This document shows positions 51,754 through 63,434 of a stretch of DNA of 64,000 nt, piece after piece. Numbering within the stretch: position 1 is the stretch's first letter; each line of letters begins with the position of its first letter. Source of the stretch: Pseudomonas tensinigenes (GTDB taxonomy: Bacteria; Pseudomonadota; Gammaproteobacteria; Pseudomonadales; Pseudomonadaceae); NCBI RefSeq assembly GCF_014268445.2, contig NZ_CP077089.1, forward strand, positions 1,109,501 through 1,173,500, given 5' to 3'. Position numbers and translations under genes: made by a program. The notes under the pieces were generated by a model. That model was not told the DNA's origin. It worked only from the letters and a program-made list of their open reading frames with translations, and ran no database searches.

Positions 51754-52509
51754 ATGCGTCGCCCTATGGTAGCTGGTAACTGGAAGATGCACGGTACCCG
51801 CGCCAGCGTCGCTGAGCTGATCAACGGCCTTCGTCATCTGGCCTTGCCAAGCGGTGTTGATGTCGCGGTATTCCCGCCTTGCTTGTATATCAATCAAGTG
51901 ATTGATGGCTTGAAAGGCAAGTCGATTTCGATCGGCGCGCAGAACTCTGCGGTGGAATCCATGCAAGGTGCATTGACCGGTGAAATTGCTCCGAGTCAGT
52001 TGGTGGATGCAGGTTGTTCCCTGGTACTTGTCGGGCACTCCGAACGCCGCCAGATAATGGGCGAGCGAGACGGGATGCTGAATCGCAAGTTCGCAGCGGC
52101 ACAGGCATGTGGCTTGATTCCGGTGCTGTGTATAGGGGAGACCCTTGAGCAGCGTGAAGCCGGGAAAACTCTTGAGGTTGTCGGGCGTCAGCTGGGCAGC
52201 ATCATCGAGGAGCTGGGTGTCGGTGCTTTTGCCAAGGCAGTCATTGCTTACGAGCCTGTCTGGGCCATTGGTACCGGACTGACTGCAACGCCGCAACAAG
52301 CTCAGGATGTGCATAAAGCCATCCGCGAGCAGTTGGCGGCAGAGAATTCTGAAGTCGCACGAGGTGTGCGGCTTCTATACGGCGGCAGCGTGAAGGCGGC
52401 CAATGCGGTCGAACTGTTCGGCATGCCGGATATCGATGGGGGGCTCATTGGTGGAGCTTCCCTGAATGCAGATGAGTTCGGTGCGATCTGTCGCGCCGCG
52501 GGAAACTGA
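51754..52509 (+). CDS. tpiA: Triose-phosphate isomerase
   Basis: A 251-residue TIM barrel with Lys in GNWKMHG, His in VGHSERR and the catalytic Glu in [10 protein letters not shown]. Interconverts dihydroxyacetone phosphate and glyceraldehyde-3-phosphate. GAGG precedes the start. secG starts 4 bp after its stop. Confidence 0.98.
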   Translation: MRRPMVAGNWKMHGTRASVAELINGLRHLALPSGVDVAVFPPCLYINQVIDGLKGKSISIGAQNSAVESMQGALTGEIAPSQLVDAGCSLVLVGHSERRQIMGERDGMLNRKFAAAQACGLIPVLCIGETLEQREAGKTLEVVGRQLGSIIEELGVGAFAKAVIAYEPVWAIGTGLTATPQQAQDVHKAIREQLAAENSEVARGVRLLYGGSVKAANAVELFGMPDIDGGLIGGASLNADEFGAICRAAGN

Positions 52510-52513
52510 AAAA

Positions 52514-52900
52514 ATGCTGGAAACAGTCGTAGTCGTTTTTCATCTGCTGGGTGCATTGGGCGTAGTTGCTCTGGTTTTGCTGCAGCAGGGTAAGGGTGCG
52601 GACGCTGGCGCGTCTTTCGGAGCAGGTGCTTCAAATACTGTGTTCGGAAGCCAAGGTTCCTCTACCTTTCTTAGTAAGTTTACTGCTATACTTGCCGCCG
52701 GTTTCTTCATAACCAGCTTGGGGTTAGGTTACTTTGCTAAAGAGAAGGCTCATCAGCTGACTCAGGCAGGTCTCCCAAATCCAGCAGTGTTGGAAGTACC
52801 TAAGCAACAACAACCGGCTTCTGATGATGTACCGGTGCTTCAAGAGCAAAAGTCGGCTACTCCAGCGACTGACGTACCTCCAGCTCAAGAGCAGAAGTAA
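52514..52900 (+). CDS. secG: Protein translocase subunit SecG
   Basis: A 128-residue protein with two membrane helices ([19 protein letters not shown] and [20 protein letters not shown]) joined by the SecG loop [30 protein letters not shown]. The polar C-terminal tail has two similar Gln/Pro/Val-rich segments, common in Pseudomonas. Part of the SecYEG channel. The start is ATG 52514, just after tpiA. Confidence 0.96.
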   Translation: MLETVVVVFHLLGALGVVALVLLQQGKGADAGASFGAGASNTVFGSQGSSTFLSKFTAILAAGFFITSLGLGYFAKEKAHQLTQAGLPNPAVLEVPKQQQPASDDVPVLQEQKSATPATDVPPAQEQK

Positions 52901-52922
52901 GAAGGGTTTCAAACGTAGTTTT

Positions 52923-53008
52923 GCCGAGGTGGTGGAATTGGTAGACACGCAACCTTGAGGTGGTTGTGCCCATAGGGTGTAGGGGTTCGAGTCCCCTTCT
53001 CGGTACCA
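52923..53008 (+). tRNA. tRNA-Leu (anticodon GAG)
   Basis: 86 nt class II tRNA with encoded CCA: acceptor GCCGAGG, anticodon loop CTTGAGG giving GAG, long variable arm and T arm GGGGTTCGAGTCCCC. Immediately after secG, as usual in this gene order. Confidence 0.97.
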
Positions 53009-53020
53009 ATTAGTCAGGAG

Positions 53021-53044
53021 AGCCCGCTGTTGCGGGCTTTCTTG
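53021..53044 (+). terminator. Terminator after tRNA-Leu
   Basis: AGCCCGC, loop TGTT, GCGGGCT, then TTCTT. Confidence 0.75.
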
Positions 53045-53105
53045 CAGGTGGAAGGTTACATTGACCCTATAAGGGATCGGTCGTATACTTCCGCCCCAGC
53101 TTTGT

Positions 53106-53182
<77 letters not shown>

Positions 53183-53190
53183 GTTTAAGG

Positions 53191-53213
53191 AGCCCCTTTT
53201 CAGGGGCTTTTTG
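53191..53213 (+). terminator. Terminator between tRNA-fMet and rimP
   Basis: AGCCCCT, loop TTTC, AGGGGCT and a T-rich tail. It may attenuate transcription into rimP-nusA-infB. Confidence 0.8.
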
Positions 53214-53321
53214 TTAGCTGGACACTTTCAACGCCGCTGTTCGACGGCGTTTCAAGGATGGGCGTTATGCCCATTTTTTTATTTTGCAAAGCATGCACAT
53301 ATCATGCACTAGGGGGTTCAG

Positions 53322-53780
53322 GTGTCGAGCAAGCTAGAAGAGTTGCAGGCCTTGCTGGCCCCGGTGGTCGTGGCCCTGGGCTATGAATGCTGGGGTATCG
53401 AGTTTTCGGCTCAGGGTCGCCACTCGATGTTGCGCGTTTATATCGATAAAGAGGGCGGCGTGCTGGTGGACGATTGCGCCATTGTCAGCCGTCAGATCAG
53501 CGGTGTACTGGATGTTGAAGATCCGATCGCCGTTGAATACACCCTCGAAGTTTCCTCGCCTGGCATGGAGCGCCCACTGTTCACTCTTGAGCAGTTTGCA
53601 AAGTTTGCCGGTGAACAAGTGAAGATCAAGCTGCGCTCGCCTTTTGAAGGTCGACGCAACTTTCAGGGCCTTCTGCGCGGTGTAGAAGAACAGGACGTCG
53701 TGGTGCAGGTAGATGACCATGAGTTCCTGTTGCCGATCGATATGATCGACAAGGCCAACATTATTCCCAGTTTTGACTGA
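53322..53780 (+). CDS. rimP: Ribosome maturation factor RimP
   Basis: A 152-residue protein with a GTG start at 53322 ([28 protein letters not shown]) behind AGGGGG. Contains [14 protein letters not shown], the RimP signature. Aids 30S assembly. First protein gene of the rimP-nusA-infB operon. Confidence 0.97.
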   Translation: MSSKLEELQALLAPVVVALGYECWGIEFSAQGRHSMLRVYIDKEGGVLVDDCAIVSRQISGVLDVEDPIAVEYTLEVSSPGMERPLFTLEQFAKFAGEQVKIKLRSPFEGRRNFQGLLRGVEEQDVVVQVDDHEFLLPIDMIDKANIIPSFD

Positions 53781-53827
53781 GACGCGGATCCCGCGGATCC
53801 AATGGCTTGCGAAAGGCGAGGCGTACG

Positions 53828-55309
53828 ATGAGCAAAGAAGTACTGCTGGTTGTTGAGTCGGTATCCAATGAAAAGGGCGTACCGGCAAGCGTAATTTTTG
53901 AAGCGCTGGAGCTGGCTTTGGCCACTGCTACCAAAAAGCGTTTTGAAGACGAAGTTGACCTGCGTGTGGAAATTAACCGCCACACCGGGGCATACGAAAC
54001 TTTCCGTCGCTGGACGGTCGTCGAAGAGAATGATCTCGACGATCCGGCCATCGAAACCTGGCCAAGCAAGGTTGCCGAAACGCATCCGGGTGCCAAGGTT
54101 GGCGACGTTGTCGAAGAAAAGATCGAATCCATCGAGTTCGGCCGCATTGCTGCGCAGACTGCCAAGCAAGTCATCGTGCAGAAAGTTCGCGAAGCCGAGC
54201 GCGCTCAAGTGGTTGACGCTTATCGCGAGCGCCTGGGAGAAATCATCTCCGGCACCGTGAAAAAAGTCACCCGCGACAACGTGATCGTCGATCTGGGTAA
54301 CAATGCTGAAGCGTTGCTGGCCCGTGAAGACATCATTTCTCGCGAAACCTTCCGTGTCGGCGTGCGTCTGCGTGCGCTGCTCAAGGAAATCCGCACCGAG
54401 AACCGCGGCCCGCAGCTGATCCTGTCGCGTACTGCGCCGGAAATGCTGATCGAGCTGTTCCGCATCGAAGTGCCGGAAATTGCCGAAGGCCTGATCGAAG
54501 TAATGGCAGCGTCCCGTGATCCGGGTTCGCGCGCCAAGATCGCCGTTCGCTCGAAGGACAAACGCATCGACCCGCAAGGCGCTTGCATTGGTATGCGCGG
54601 TTCGCGCGTCCAGGCAGTGTCGGGTGAGTTGGGCGGTGAGCGTGTTGATATCGTCCTGTGGGATGACAACCCGGCTCAGTTCGTGATCAACGCCATGTCC
54701 CCGGCTGAGGTTGCGGCAATTATCGTTGACGAAGATGCCCACGCAATGGACATCGCCGTTGGCGCAGACAATCTGGCTCAGGCCATCGGTCGCGGTGGTC
54801 AGAACGTGCGTCTGGCGAGCCAGTTGACTGGCTGGACCCTGAACGTGATGACCGAATCGGACATCCAGGCTAAGCAGCAAGCAGAAACCGGCGACATCCT
54901 GCGCAACTTCATCGACGAGCTGGAAGTCGACGAAGACCTGGCACAGGTGCTGGTAGATGAAGGCTTCACCAGCCTGGAAGAGATTGCCTACGTACCGTTG
55001 GAAGAAATGCTCAACATCGACGGCTTTGACGAAGATACCGTCAACGAGCTTCGCGCTCGTGCCAAGGATCGTTTGTTGACCAAAGCCATCGCTACTGAGG
55101 AAAAGCTGGCAGACGCCCATCCGGCCGAAGACCTGCTCTCGCTTGAGGGTATGGACAAGGATTTGGCGATGGAACTGGCGGTGCGCGGCGTAATTACCCG
55201 CGAAGACCTGGCCGAGCAGTCTATTGACGACCTGCTCGACATCGACGGCATTGACGATGATCGTGCCGGCAAGTTGATCATGGCCGCCCGAGCCCACTGG
55301 TTCGAGTAA
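53828..55309 (+). CDS. nusA: Transcription termination/antitermination factor NusA
   Basis: A 493-residue protein from ATG 53828 ([19 protein letters not shown]): N-terminal RNA polymerase-binding part, S1 (about 135-200), two KH domains (to about 345) and two acidic C-terminal repeats as in E. coli. Regulates pausing and termination. Confidence 0.98.
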   Translation: MSKEVLLVVESVSNEKGVPASVIFEALELALATATKKRFEDEVDLRVEINRHTGAYETFRRWTVVEENDLDDPAIETWPSKVAETHPGAKVGDVVEEKIESIEFGRIAAQTAKQVIVQKVREAERAQVVDAYRERLGEIISGTVKKVTRDNVIVDLGNNAEALLAREDIISRETFRVGVRLRALLKEIRTENRGPQLILSRTAPEMLIELFRIEVPEIAEGLIEVMAASRDPGSRAKIAVRSKDKRIDPQGACIGMRGSRVQAVSGELGGERVDIVLWDDNPAQFVINAMSPAEVAAIIVDEDAHAMDIAVGADNLAQAIGRGGQNVRLASQLTGWTLNVMTESDIQAKQQAETGDILRNFIDELEVDEDLAQVLVDEGFTSLEEIAYVPLEEMLNIDGFDEDTVNELRARAKDRLLTKAIATEEKLADAHPAEDLLSLEGMDKDLAMELAVRGVITREDLAEQSIDDLLDIDGIDDDRAGKLIMAARAHWFE

Positions 55310-55336
55310 TTAGGCGCGGCCTGAGGAGAGAAGTGC

Positions 55337-57868
55337 ATGACGCAAGTCACGGTGAAACAACTGGCCGATGAGGTCAAAACACCGGTAGAGCGCCTGTTGC
55401 AGCAGATGCGTGAGGCAGGTCTGCCGCACACCGCCGCCGAAGAAAATGTGACTGACAGTGAGAAGCAGTCCCTGCTGACTCACTTGAAAAGCAGCCACAA
55501 GGCGAAAGTGGAAGAACCACGCAAGATCACGCTGCAGCGTAAAACCACCAGCACCCTGCGTGTTGCTGGCAGCAAAAGCATCAGCGTTGAAGTCCGCAAG
55601 AAGAAAGTTTTCGTACAGCGCAGCCCGGAAGAAATCGAAGCCGAGCGCAAGCGTGAACTGGATGAGCGTCGCGCAGTAGAAAATGCTGCCCGTCAGAAGG
55701 CTGAAGAAGAAGCCAAGCAACGCGCCGAAGTAGAAGCGCGTAATCAGCCTGCTGCTGCGCAGACCGCTACCAGCGACGCCGTTGCGGCGCCGGCTGCAGT
55801 TGCCGAACCTGTTCGCGAAAGCGCACCGGTAGTTGCCGCTGCTCCAGCTCCGTCTGCTGACGTTCGCAACAAGCAGAACGAACAGCGCCGTCCGGACAAG
55901 CCACGTGCCGACGACAACAATCGTCGCAGCGGTGGTGGTGATGGCGAGCGCAAAAACGCTCCGCATCGCGCCTCGGTCAAAGAAAAAGCGCCGGCTCCAC
56001 GTGTGGCGCCACGCACTACCGACGAAGAAAGCGATGGCTTCCGTCGCGGTGGTCGCGGCAAGGCCAAGCTGAAGAAGCGCAACGCTCACGGTTTCCAGAG
56101 CCCAACCGGCCCTGTCGTGCGTGATGTGCAGATCGGCGAGACCATCACTGTTGGCGATCTCGCCAATCAGATGTCGGTCAAGGCTGCTGAAATCATCAAG
56201 TTCATGTTCAAACTGGGTACTCCAGCGACCATCAACCAGGTGCTTGATCAGGAAACTGCTCAACTGGTAGCCGAAGAACTGGGCCACAAAGTGACCCTGG
56301 TCAGCGACACCGCGCTGGAAGATTCCCTGGCCGAGTCACTGAAGTTTGAAGGTGAGTCGTTCTCCCGTGCGCCAGTCGTGACCGTAATGGGCCACGTTGA
56401 CCACGGTAAAACTTCCCTGCTCGACTACATCCGTCGTGCCAAGGTAGCTGCTGGCGAAGCCGGCGGTATCACCCAGCACATCGGTGCATACCACGTTGAA
56501 ACCGAACGCGGCATGGTCACCTTCCTCGATACCCCTGGTCACGCCGCGTTTACCGCAATGCGTGCTCGTGGTGCCAAGGCGACCGACATCGTGATCCTGG
56601 TGGTTGCAGCGGACGACGGCGTGATGCCGCAGACCATTGAAGCTGTTCAGCACGCAGTAGCGGCCGGCGTTCCACTGGTTGTAGCCGTGAACAAAATCGA
56701 CAAGCCGGGCGCCGATCTCGATCGCATCCGTAGCGAACTGTCGGTTCACGGTGTGACTTCCGAAGAGTGGGGCGGTGATACGCCGTTCGTACCGGTTTCG
56801 GCGAAGGTCGGTACTGGCGTGGACGAGCTGCTTGAAGCCGTTCTGCTGCAAGCTGAAGTTCTCGAACTGAAAGCGACCCCATCGGCTCCTGGCCGTGGCG
56901 TTGTGGTTGAATCGCGTCTCGACAAAGGTCGTGGCCCGGTGGCAACCGTTCTGGTTCAAGACGGTACCCTGCGCCAAGGCGACATGGTGCTGGTCGGTTC
57001 GAACTATGGCCGCGTTCGCGCCATGCTCGACGAGAATGGCAAGCCAATCAAGGAAGCCGGTCCTTCCATCCCTGTCGAGATCCTCGGCCTGGACGGTACC
57101 CCGGACGCTGGCGACGAGATGAGCGTGGTTGCCGACGAGAAGAAAGCCCGTGAAGTGGCTCTGTTCCGTCAAGGCAAGTTCCGCGAAGTCAAACTGGCTC
57201 GCGCTCACGCTGGCAAGCTGGAAAACATCTTCGAAAACATGGGTCAGGCCGAGAAGAAGACGCTCAACATCGTCCTCAAATCCGACGTCCGTGGTTCGCT
57301 GGAAGCGTTGAACGGTGCCTTGAATGGCCTGGGCAACGACGAAGTACAAGTGCGCGTAGTTGGCGGCGGTGTCGGTGGTATCACCGAGTCCGACGCTAAC
57401 CTGGCACTGGCTTCCAACGCTGTACTGTTCGGCTTCAACGTGCGTGCCGATGCTGGCGCACGGAAGATCGTCGAGCAGGAAGGTCTGGACATGCGTTACT
57501 ACAACGTGATCTACGACATCATCGAAGACGTCAAGAAAGCCCTGACCGGCATGCTCGGCAGCGATGTTCGCGAGAACATCCTGGGTGTGGCGGAAGTGCG
57601 TGACGTGTTCCGTTCGCCGAAGTTTGGCGCGATCGCTGGCTGCATGGTGATCGAAGGTGTTGTGCACCGTAACCGTCCGATCCGTGTACTGCGTGAAGAC
57701 ATCGTTATCTTCGAAGGCGAGCTGGAATCCCTGCGCCGCTTCAAGGATGACGCTTCCGAAGTACGTGCCGGCATGGAATGCGGTATCGGCGTGAAGAGCT
57801 ACAACGACGTCAAAGTCGGCGACAAGATCGAAGTCTTCGAGAAGGTTCAGGTTGCTCGCAGCCTCTAA
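55337..57868 (+). CDS. infB: Translation initiation factor IF-2
   Basis: An 843-residue GTPase. A long charged N-terminal region with Ala/Glu and Arg-rich stretches precedes the G domain: [22 protein letters not shown]. Domains II-IV follow. It places fMet-tRNA on the 30S subunit. GAGGAGAG lies before the start. Confidence 0.99.
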   Translation: MTQVTVKQLADEVKTPVERLLQQMREAGLPHTAAEENVTDSEKQSLLTHLKSSHKAKVEEPRKITLQRKTTSTLRVAGSKSISVEVRKKKVFVQRSPEEIEAERKRELDERRAVENAARQKAEEEAKQRAEVEARNQPAAAQTATSDAVAAPAAVAEPVRESAPVVAAAPAPSADVRNKQNEQRRPDKPRADDNNRRSGGGDGERKNAPHRASVKEKAPAPRVAPRTTDEESDGFRRGGRGKAKLKKRNAHGFQSPTGPVVRDVQIGETITVGDLANQMSVKAAEIIKFMFKLGTPATINQVLDQETAQLVAEELGHKVTLVSDTALEDSLAESLKFEGESFSRAPVVTVMGHVDHGKTSLLDYIRRAKVAAGEAGGITQHIGAYHVETERGMVTFLDTPGHAAFTAMRARGAKATDIVILVVAADDGVMPQTIEAVQHAVAAGVPLVVAVNKIDKPGADLDRIRSELSVHGVTSEEWGGDTPFVPVSAKVGTGVDELLEAVLLQAEVLELKATPSAPGRGVVVESRLDKGRGPVATVLVQDGTLRQGDMVLVGSNYGRVRAMLDENGKPIKEAGPSIPVEILGLDGTPDAGDEMSVVADEKKAREVALFRQGKFREVKLARAHAGKLENIFENMGQAEKKTLNIVLKSDVRGSLEALNGALNGLGNDEVQVRVVGGGVGGITESDANLALASNAVLFGFNVRADAGARKIVEQEGLDMRYYNVIYDIIEDVKKALTGMLGSDVRENILGVAEVRDVFRSPKFGAIAGCMVIEGVVHRNRPIRVLREDIVIFEGELESLRRFKDDASEVRAGMECGIGVKSYNDVKVGDKIEVFEKVQVARSL

Positions 57869-57939
57869 CTCGCGCACTTCAGGAGCCGTGATGGCCGGCC
57901 ACACTCACCAGTGTGGCGCATCACCCGGACTCTAAACGC

Positions 57940-57973
57940 AACGCCCGGTCTGGCTTTTGTCAGGCCGGGCGTT
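57940..57973 (+). terminator. Long hairpin between infB and rbfA
   Basis: AACGCCCGGTCTG pairs with CAGGCCGGGCGTT around an eight-base loop; a T-poor tail suggests partial termination or RNA processing rather than a full stop. Confidence 0.55.
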
Positions 57974-58028
57974 TGCCGCTTTCAGACCTTGCGGGTTTCA
58001 CCGCTGGGCAGTAACAGGTAACAAAATC

Positions 58029-58430
58029 ATGGCAAAAGAATACAGCCGTACCCAACGTATCGGCGATCAGATGCAGCGTGAGCTGGCTCAACTGATCCGT
58101 CGCGAAGTCAAAGATCCACGTGTGGGTCTGGTCACCATTACCGCTGTTGAAGTCAGCCGTGACGTCGGTCACGCGAAGATTTTCATCACCGTAATGGGGC
58201 AGGACAACGCTGAAGACATCGCACAAAGCATCAAGGTGCTCAACGCCGCCGCAGGCTTCCTGCGTATGCAACTGGCCCGTGAAATGAAGCTGCGCAGCGT
58301 GCCGCAATTGCACTTCCACTACGACGAATCCGTCGTGCGTGGTGCGCACCTGTCGGCCCTGATCGAGCGTGCCGTGGCTGAAGACAATCAGCATCCGGTC
58401 GCTGCTGAACCTGAAGACACCAAGGAGTAA
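58029..58430 (+). CDS. rbfA: Ribosome-binding factor RbfA
   Basis: A 133-residue KH-like protein from ATG 58029 ([33 protein letters not shown]). Binds immature 30S subunits and is needed for cold growth. The truB GTG follows 4 bp after the stop. Confidence 0.98.
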   Translation: MAKEYSRTQRIGDQMQRELAQLIRREVKDPRVGLVTITAVEVSRDVGHAKIFITVMGQDNAEDIAQSIKVLNAAAGFLRMQLAREMKLRSVPQLHFHYDESVVRGAHLSALIERAVAEDNQHPVAAEPEDTKE

Positions 58431-58434
58431 TTCG

Positions 58435-59352
58435 GTGGCTCAGGTCAAACGTATCCGTCGTAACGTCAGCGGCATCATCCTGCTCGACAAGCCGTTGGGG
58501 TTCACCTCCAACGCCGCGTTGCAGAAGGTTCGCTGGCTGCTCAATGCCGAGAAGGCCGGTCACACCGGCAGCCTCGATCCATTGGCCACCGGTGTATTGC
58601 CGCTGTGCTTTGGTGAGGCCACCAAGTTCTCGCAATACCTGCTCGATTCTGACAAGGGTTACGAAACCCTGGCGCAGTTGGGCAAGACCACCACCACGGC
58701 AGATGCCGAAGGTGAGGTTTTGCAGGAGCGCCCGGTGACCGTTGGTCGCGCCGATGTCGAAGCGGCTCTGCCGAAATTTCGTGGGCAAATCAGTCAGATA
58801 CCGCCGATGTACTCGGCGCTCAAGCGTGATGGCCAGCCGCTGTACAAGTTGGCTCGTGCAGGCGAAGTAGTGGAGCGCGAACCGCGTTCTGTTACTATTG
58901 CGCGCTTGGAATTACTGGCCTTCGAAGGCGATACTGCGCGTCTTGCGGTGGACTGCAGCAAAGGCACTTATATTCGCACCCTGGTGGAGGATATCGGTGA
59001 GCAACTCGGTTGTGGTGCATACGTCGCTGAATTGCGCCGTACCCAGGCCGGGCCTTTCACCCTGGCGCAGACGGTTACCCTCGAAGAGCTGGAAGCGGTA
59101 CATGCCGAAGGCGGCAACGAAGCGGTCGATCGCTTCCTGATGCCATCGGACAGCGGCCTGCTGGATTGGCCGTTGCTGCACTTCTCCGAAGCGAGTGCGT
59201 TCTACTGGCTCAATGGCCAGCCGGTACGTGCCCCGGATGCTCCGAAGTTCGGCATGGTACGGGTACAGGATCACAATGGTCGCTTCATCGGTATCGGTGA
59301 AGTGAGCGAAGACGGGCGTATCGCGCCACGTCGTTTGATTCGGTCAGAATGA
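58435..59352 (+). CDS. truB: tRNA pseudouridine-55 synthase TruB
   Basis: A 305-residue enzyme; GTG start at 58435 because AAGGAG is placed correctly upstream and the length fits. Motifs [14 protein letters not shown] and [14 protein letters not shown] contain the catalytic Asp. Modifies U55 of tRNA. Confidence 0.97.
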   Translation: MAQVKRIRRNVSGIILLDKPLGFTSNAALQKVRWLLNAEKAGHTGSLDPLATGVLPLCFGEATKFSQYLLDSDKGYETLAQLGKTTTTADAEGEVLQERPVTVGRADVEAALPKFRGQISQIPPMYSALKRDGQPLYKLARAGEVVEREPRSVTIARLELLAFEGDTARLAVDCSKGTYIRTLVEDIGEQLGCGAYVAELRRTQAGPFTLAQTVTLEELEAVHAEGGNEAVDRFLMPSDSGLLDWPLLHFSEASAFYWLNGQPVRAPDAPKFGMVRVQDHNGRFIGIGEVSEDGRIAPRRLIRSE

Positions 59353-59494
59353 CCGGAACCGGCCTGTGTAACAGCAGGTCGGCGAGTGTGGCTGTTAACA
59401 GGCACGGTCACGACTCATTTATAGATACAGGGATTTGTCCCTGGCCTGTTGAAGCTGTTTCCCTGAAACAGTTTCCTGATAAAAGGATTGCCTC

Positions 59495-59764
59495 ATGGCT
59501 CTCGACGTTCAAGAAAAAGCTCAAATCGTTGCTGACTACCAGCAAGCTGTTGGTGACACTGGTTCGCCAGAAGTGCAAGTTGCACTGCTGACCCACAACA
59601 TCAACAAACTGCAAGGTCACTTCAAGGCCAACGGTAAAGATCACCACTCCCGTCGTGGTCTGATCCGCATGGTAAACCAGCGTCGCAAGCTGCTGGACTA
59701 CCTGAAAGGCAAGGACGTGAGCCGTTACAGCGCTCTGATCGCTCGCCTGGGTCTGCGTCGCTAA
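59495..59764 (+). CDS. rpsO: 30S ribosomal protein S15
   Basis: An 89-residue protein ([36 protein letters not shown]). A leader of 142 bp upstream carries a possible stem (GAAGCTGTTTC/GAAACAGTTTC); in E. coli S15 represses its own translation through such a leader. Adjacent to pnp as usual. Confidence 0.98.
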   Translation: MALDVQEKAQIVADYQQAVGDTGSPEVQVALLTHNINKLQGHFKANGKDHHSRRGLIRMVNQRRKLLDYLKGKDVSRYSALIARLGLRR

Positions 59765-59957
59765 TCAGCGATTGCGCTATGAGGTTGGTGGTCTGTCGGA
59801 CGTCAGCGGTTTACCGCCGGCGTCTTGCAGGCTCCCAGCCTCAAGTTTTATCTGGATACACGTTTTACCCCGGACAACGGTTGGGCCGATTCCCGACATT
59901 GCCCAAGAATTCGCAAGAAACCAGTTCCCCCAAGAGCCACAAAGAAGGTAGGACACC

Positions 59958-62063
59958 GTGAACCCGGTAATCAAAAAATTCCAGTTCGGTCAATCGACCG
60001 TTACCCTCGAGACTGGCCGTATCGCCCGTCAGGCCTCCGGCGCAGTATTGGTCACCGTTGACGACGACGTCAGCGTATTGGTGACTGTAGTCGGTGCAAA
60101 ACAAGCCGATCCGGGCAAGGGCTTCTTCCCTCTGTCCGTTCACTATCAGGAAAAGACTTACGCTGCCGGTAAGATCCCTGGCGGTTTCTTCAAGCGCGAA
60201 GGCCGTCCTTCCGAGAAAGAAACCCTGACTTCCCGACTGATCGACCGTCCGATCCGTCCGCTGTTCCCAGAAGGCTTCATGAACGAAGTGCAGGTAGTCT
60301 GCACCGTCGTTTCCACCAGCAAGAAGACCGATCCGGACATCGCTGCGATGATCGGTACCTCGGCTGCCCTGGCCATCTCGGGTATCCCGTTTGACGGTCC
60401 GATCGGCGCAGCTCGCGTTGCTTTCCACGAAAGCACTGGCTACCTGCTGAACCCGACTTACGAGCAGCAAGCTGCTTCGAGCCTGGACATGGTCGTTGCC
60501 GGTACTTCCGACGCTGTATTGATGGTTGAATCGGAAGCCAAAGAGCTGACCGAAGACCAGATGCTGGGCGCGGTACTGTTTGCTCACGACGAGTTCCAGG
60601 TTGTGATCAACGCCGTTAAAGAACTGGCCGCTGAAGCTGCCAAGCCAACCTGGAACTGGGCTCCGGCGCCAGAAGCCACCGAACTGCTGGGCGCTATCCG
60701 TGCCGAGTTCGGCGAAGCGATCTCCCAGGCTTACACCATCACCGTCAAGGCCGACCGTTACGCTCGCCTGGGTGAGCTGAAGGATCAGGTTGTTGCCAAG
60801 CTGTCCGGTGAAGAAGGCCAGCCTTCGTCCAGCGAAGTCAAAGCCGCTTTCGGCGAAATCGAATACCGCACCGTTCGCGAAAACATCGTAAACGGCAAGC
60901 CACGTATCGACGGTCGCGACACCAAAACCGTACGTCCGCTGAACATCGAAGTCGGCGTTCTGCCGAAGACTCACGGTTCGGCGCTGTTCACCCGTGGTGA
61001 AACCCAGGCTCTGGTCGTTGCAACATTGGGCACTGCCCGTGACGCACAGCTGCTGGACACCCTGGAAGGCGAGAAAAAAGACCCGTTCATGCTGCACTAC
61101 AACTTCCCTCCGTTCTCGGTGGGTGAGTGTGGTCGCATGGGTGGCGCTGGTCGTCGTGAAATCGGTCACGGCCGTCTGGCCCGTCGTTCGGTTTCGGCCA
61201 TGCTGCCAGCCGCTGACGTGTTCCCGTACACCATCCGTGTGGTTTCGGAAATCACCGAATCCAACGGTTCGAGCTCGATGGCTTCCGTTTGCGGCGCTTC
61301 CCTGGCCCTGATGGACGCTGGTGTGCCGATGAAGGCGCCGGTTGCCGGTATCGCCATGGGTCTGGTTAAAGAAGGCGAGAAGTTCGCCGTCCTGACCGAC
61401 ATCCTCGGTGACGAAGATCACCTGGGCGACATGGACTTCAAAGTAGCCGGTACCGCCAAAGGCGTTACTGCGCTGCAGATGGACATCAAGATCAAGGGCA
61501 TCACCGAAGAAATCATGGAAATCGCTCTGGGCCAAGCCCTGGAAGCGCGCCTGAACATCCTCGGTCAGATGAACCAGATCATCGGCCAGTCGCGTACCGA
61601 ACTGTCGGCCAACGCTCCGACCATGATCGCGATGAAAATCGACACCGACAAGATCCGTGACGTTATCGGTAAAGGTGGCGCGACCATCCGTGCGATCTGC
61701 GAAGAAACCAAGGCTTCGATCGACATCGAAGACGACGGTTCGATCAAGATCTTCGGCGAAACCAAGGAAGCCGCTGAAGCTGCACGTCAGCGCGTTCTGG
61801 GCATCACCGCTGAAGCCGAGATCGGCAAGATCTACGTCGGCAAGGTTGAGCGCATCGTCGACTTCGGCGCATTCGTCAACATCCTGCCGGGCAAGGACGG
61901 TCTGGTGCACATCTCGATGCTGAGCGACGCTCGCGTAGAGAAAGTGACCGACATCCTGAAAGAAGGCCAGGAAGTTGAAGTACTGGTACTGGACGTGGAC
62001 AACCGCGGCCGTATCAAGCTGTCCATCAAAGACGTGGCAGCGGCCAAGGCTTCGGGCGTTTAA
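59958..62063 (+). CDS. pnp: Polynucleotide phosphorylase
   Basis: A 701-residue exoribonuclease. GTG start at 59958 ([25 protein letters not shown]). Two RNase PH domains, then KH (about 550-620) and S1 (about 620-690). Degrades RNA 3'-5' and is part of the degradosome. The strong terminator follows. Confidence 0.99.
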   Translation: MNPVIKKFQFGQSTVTLETGRIARQASGAVLVTVDDDVSVLVTVVGAKQADPGKGFFPLSVHYQEKTYAAGKIPGGFFKREGRPSEKETLTSRLIDRPIRPLFPEGFMNEVQVVCTVVSTSKKTDPDIAAMIGTSAALAISGIPFDGPIGAARVAFHESTGYLLNPTYEQQAASSLDMVVAGTSDAVLMVESEAKELTEDQMLGAVLFAHDEFQVVINAVKELAAEAAKPTWNWAPAPEATELLGAIRAEFGEAISQAYTITVKADRYARLGELKDQVVAKLSGEEGQPSSSEVKAAFGEIEYRTVRENIVNGKPRIDGRDTKTVRPLNIEVGVLPKTHGSALFTRGETQALVVATLGTARDAQLLDTLEGEKKDPFMLHYNFPPFSVGECGRMGGAGRREIGHGRLARRSVSAMLPAADVFPYTIRVVSEITESNGSSSMASVCGASLALMDAGVPMKAPVAGIAMGLVKEGEKFAVLTDILGDEDHLGDMDFKVAGTAKGVTALQMDIKIKGITEEIMEIALGQALEARLNILGQMNQIIGQSRTELSANAPTMIAMKIDTDKIRDVIGKGGATIRAICEETKASIDIEDDGSIKIFGETKEAAEAARQRVLGITAEAEIGKIYVGKVERIVDFGAFVNILPGKDGLVHISMLSDARVEKVTDILKEGQEVEVLVLDVDNRGRIKLSIKDVAAAKASGV

Positions 62064-62085
62064 TCACCCCCAGGCTTTGACGCAA

Positions 62086-62125
62086 TAAAAATGCCCCGCC
62101 GTGAAAACTGCGGGGCATTTTTTTG
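62086..62125 (+). terminator. Terminator of pnp
   Basis: ATGCCCCGC and GCGGGGCAT form a stem with flanking A/T runs and seven T. Confidence 0.92.
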
Positions 62126-62192
62126 TCTGCGAAATATCGAGACATTCTGCGAAGTTGCCGGACTTCAGAACCGGTGCTAGGTTTAGCCCACC

Positions 62193-62268
62193 GCCCGTGT
62201 AGCTCAGCCGGTAGAGCAGCGCACTCGTAACGCGAAGGTCGCAGGTTCGATTCCTGTCTCGGGCACCA
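62193..62268 (+). tRNA. tRNA-Thr (anticodon CGT)
   Basis: 76 nt with encoded CCA. Acceptor GCCCGTG, D arm GCTCAGCCGGTAGAGC, anticodon loop CTCGTAA giving CGT and T arm GCAGGTTCGATTCCTGT. Two imperfections are visible: a T-T pair in the acceptor stem and an A-C at the base of the anticodon loop (E. coli has A-T). Confidence 0.93.
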
Positions 62269-62275
62269 TCCTCGC

Positions 62276-62770
62276 TTATTTCACCTTGCGGCTCAGATCC
62301 TCGACGGTACGTTTGAGCTGATCCATGGCTCGATCCTGATCGTTGATCTTCTGTTTCAGATTCGAAATCTCGCTGCTGTTCGAGTTGGAACTGGAGCCAC
62401 TGTTGCGCTTGAGGTCTTCGACCTGACGACCGAGCGTGTCCAGTTCACGGTCCTGGTCTTTGACCTTGTTTTTCAGATCATCGATTTCCTTGCCGCTGGA
62501 GCTTGAACTCGAACCGCTGTTGCGTTTCAGTTCTTCGATCTGGCGCGATTGCTCGCTCATGGTATCGCGCATTTTTCTCAGGTCATCGATGCTGACATCG
62601 CTTCTGATCACCACGTCTTTGCCGTAGTCGTTGTGAATCAGCGAAACCTTGTCGCCGTAGGAAGCGCTGCTGTTACTCAATTCAACAGCCATTGCACTGG
62701 CCGGCAGAACCAAAGCGGCGATCAGAGCGGTGGCAGACACAACAGAAGAAATTTTCGAGAAGCTGCGCAT
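62276..62770 (-). CDS. Exported coiled-coil repeat protein
   Basis: A 164-residue protein with a signal peptide (MRSFSKISSVVSATALIAALVLPASAMA). The second half has two 39-residue repeats and a third partial one (IEELKRNSGSSSSSSGKEI..., VEDLKRNSGSSSNSNSSEI..., VEDLSRKVK), each with Ser-rich turns and heptads. I do not recognise the family. Start ATG 62770; a GTG three bases upstream is an alternative. Its end lies only seven bases past the tRNA-Thr 3' end. Confidence 0.75.
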   Translation of the reverse strand: MRSFSKISSVVSATALIAALVLPASAMAVELSNSSASYGDKVSLIHNDYGKDVVIRSDVSIDDLRKMRDTMSEQSRQIEELKRNSGSSSSSSGKEIDDLKNKVKDQDRELDTLGRQVEDLKRNSGSSSNSNSSEISNLKQKINDQDRAMDQLKRTVEDLSRKVK

Positions 62771-63045
62771 CACTGGGTATCCTTGTGAACAGCGAAGAAG
62801 TGCCGAAGTGGCACATCGCTATGACTCGAAAATCGTATTTATGTTCCGCAGGTCAGCTTTTTGTGGGAGAGATGTAAAGAGCCGTGTAATTCGTCATGCA
62901 AACGTCCTATATTCGGAGCCTGCATGAGCATCGCCCAGCAGTTTTCAGATGATCCCGAATGGTTCCGAAGGCCGGACAAATCCGCGTCAGAGAGATCCTT
63001 GATGATCCAGATCCATCCTCCATTCCTAAGATCAGCGAGAACGCC

Positions 63046-63345
63046 ATGACCGAATTAACTCAAGAGCAACGTCACGAACAAGCGCTGGAAAAGTACATTC
63101 TGGACGTACCGGACCTGAAAGAAGAGATCAAGGACCTGAGTCCTGATGATCAGAAGGACCAGATCCAGTGGGCCTTCGAAGACGAAGCCGAAGCCCAGGG
63201 CTTGCAGCCGTGGGAACTGACGCTCAAGTACACGAGCACGCCGGAGGAGTTCGAGGCGCAGCGCCTTGTGCTGCACAAAGAGGCGGCCGAAGTGCTGGGT
63301 GTCGAGTGGGACGAGTACTGCGAGATGAATAATCTCGTCGTATAA
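63046..63345 (+). CDS. DUF6388 family protein (probable)
   Basis: A 99-residue acidic protein from ATG 63046 (MTELTQEQRHEQALEKYILDVPDLKEEIKDLS); the upstream part of the open frame has no codon support. The pattern QIQWAFEDEAEAQGLQPWELTLKYTSTPEEF matches what I remember of DUF6388 of Pseudomonas. Cytoplasmic, helical, function unknown. Confidence 0.6.
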   Translation: MTELTQEQRHEQALEKYILDVPDLKEEIKDLSPDDQKDQIQWAFEDEAEAQGLQPWELTLKYTSTPEEFEAQRLVLHKEAAEVLGVEWDEYCEMNNLVV

Positions 63346-63368
63346 GAGCAGCTACAAGCTTTAAGCGG

Positions 63369-63410
63369 CAAGCTGCAAGTCAACGCAAAAGCGCTGTGGC
63401 TTGCAGCTTG
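63369..63410. repeat. Inverted repeat between DUF6388 gene and nadC
   Basis: CAAGCTGCAAG (63369-63379) and CTTGCAGCTTG (63400-63410) are exact complements, 20-base loop. It lies between convergent genes and belongs to a type often scattered in Pseudomonas genomes. Confidence 0.7.
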
Positions 63411-63434
63411 TAACTCGCATCTTGTCGCTGCTGT

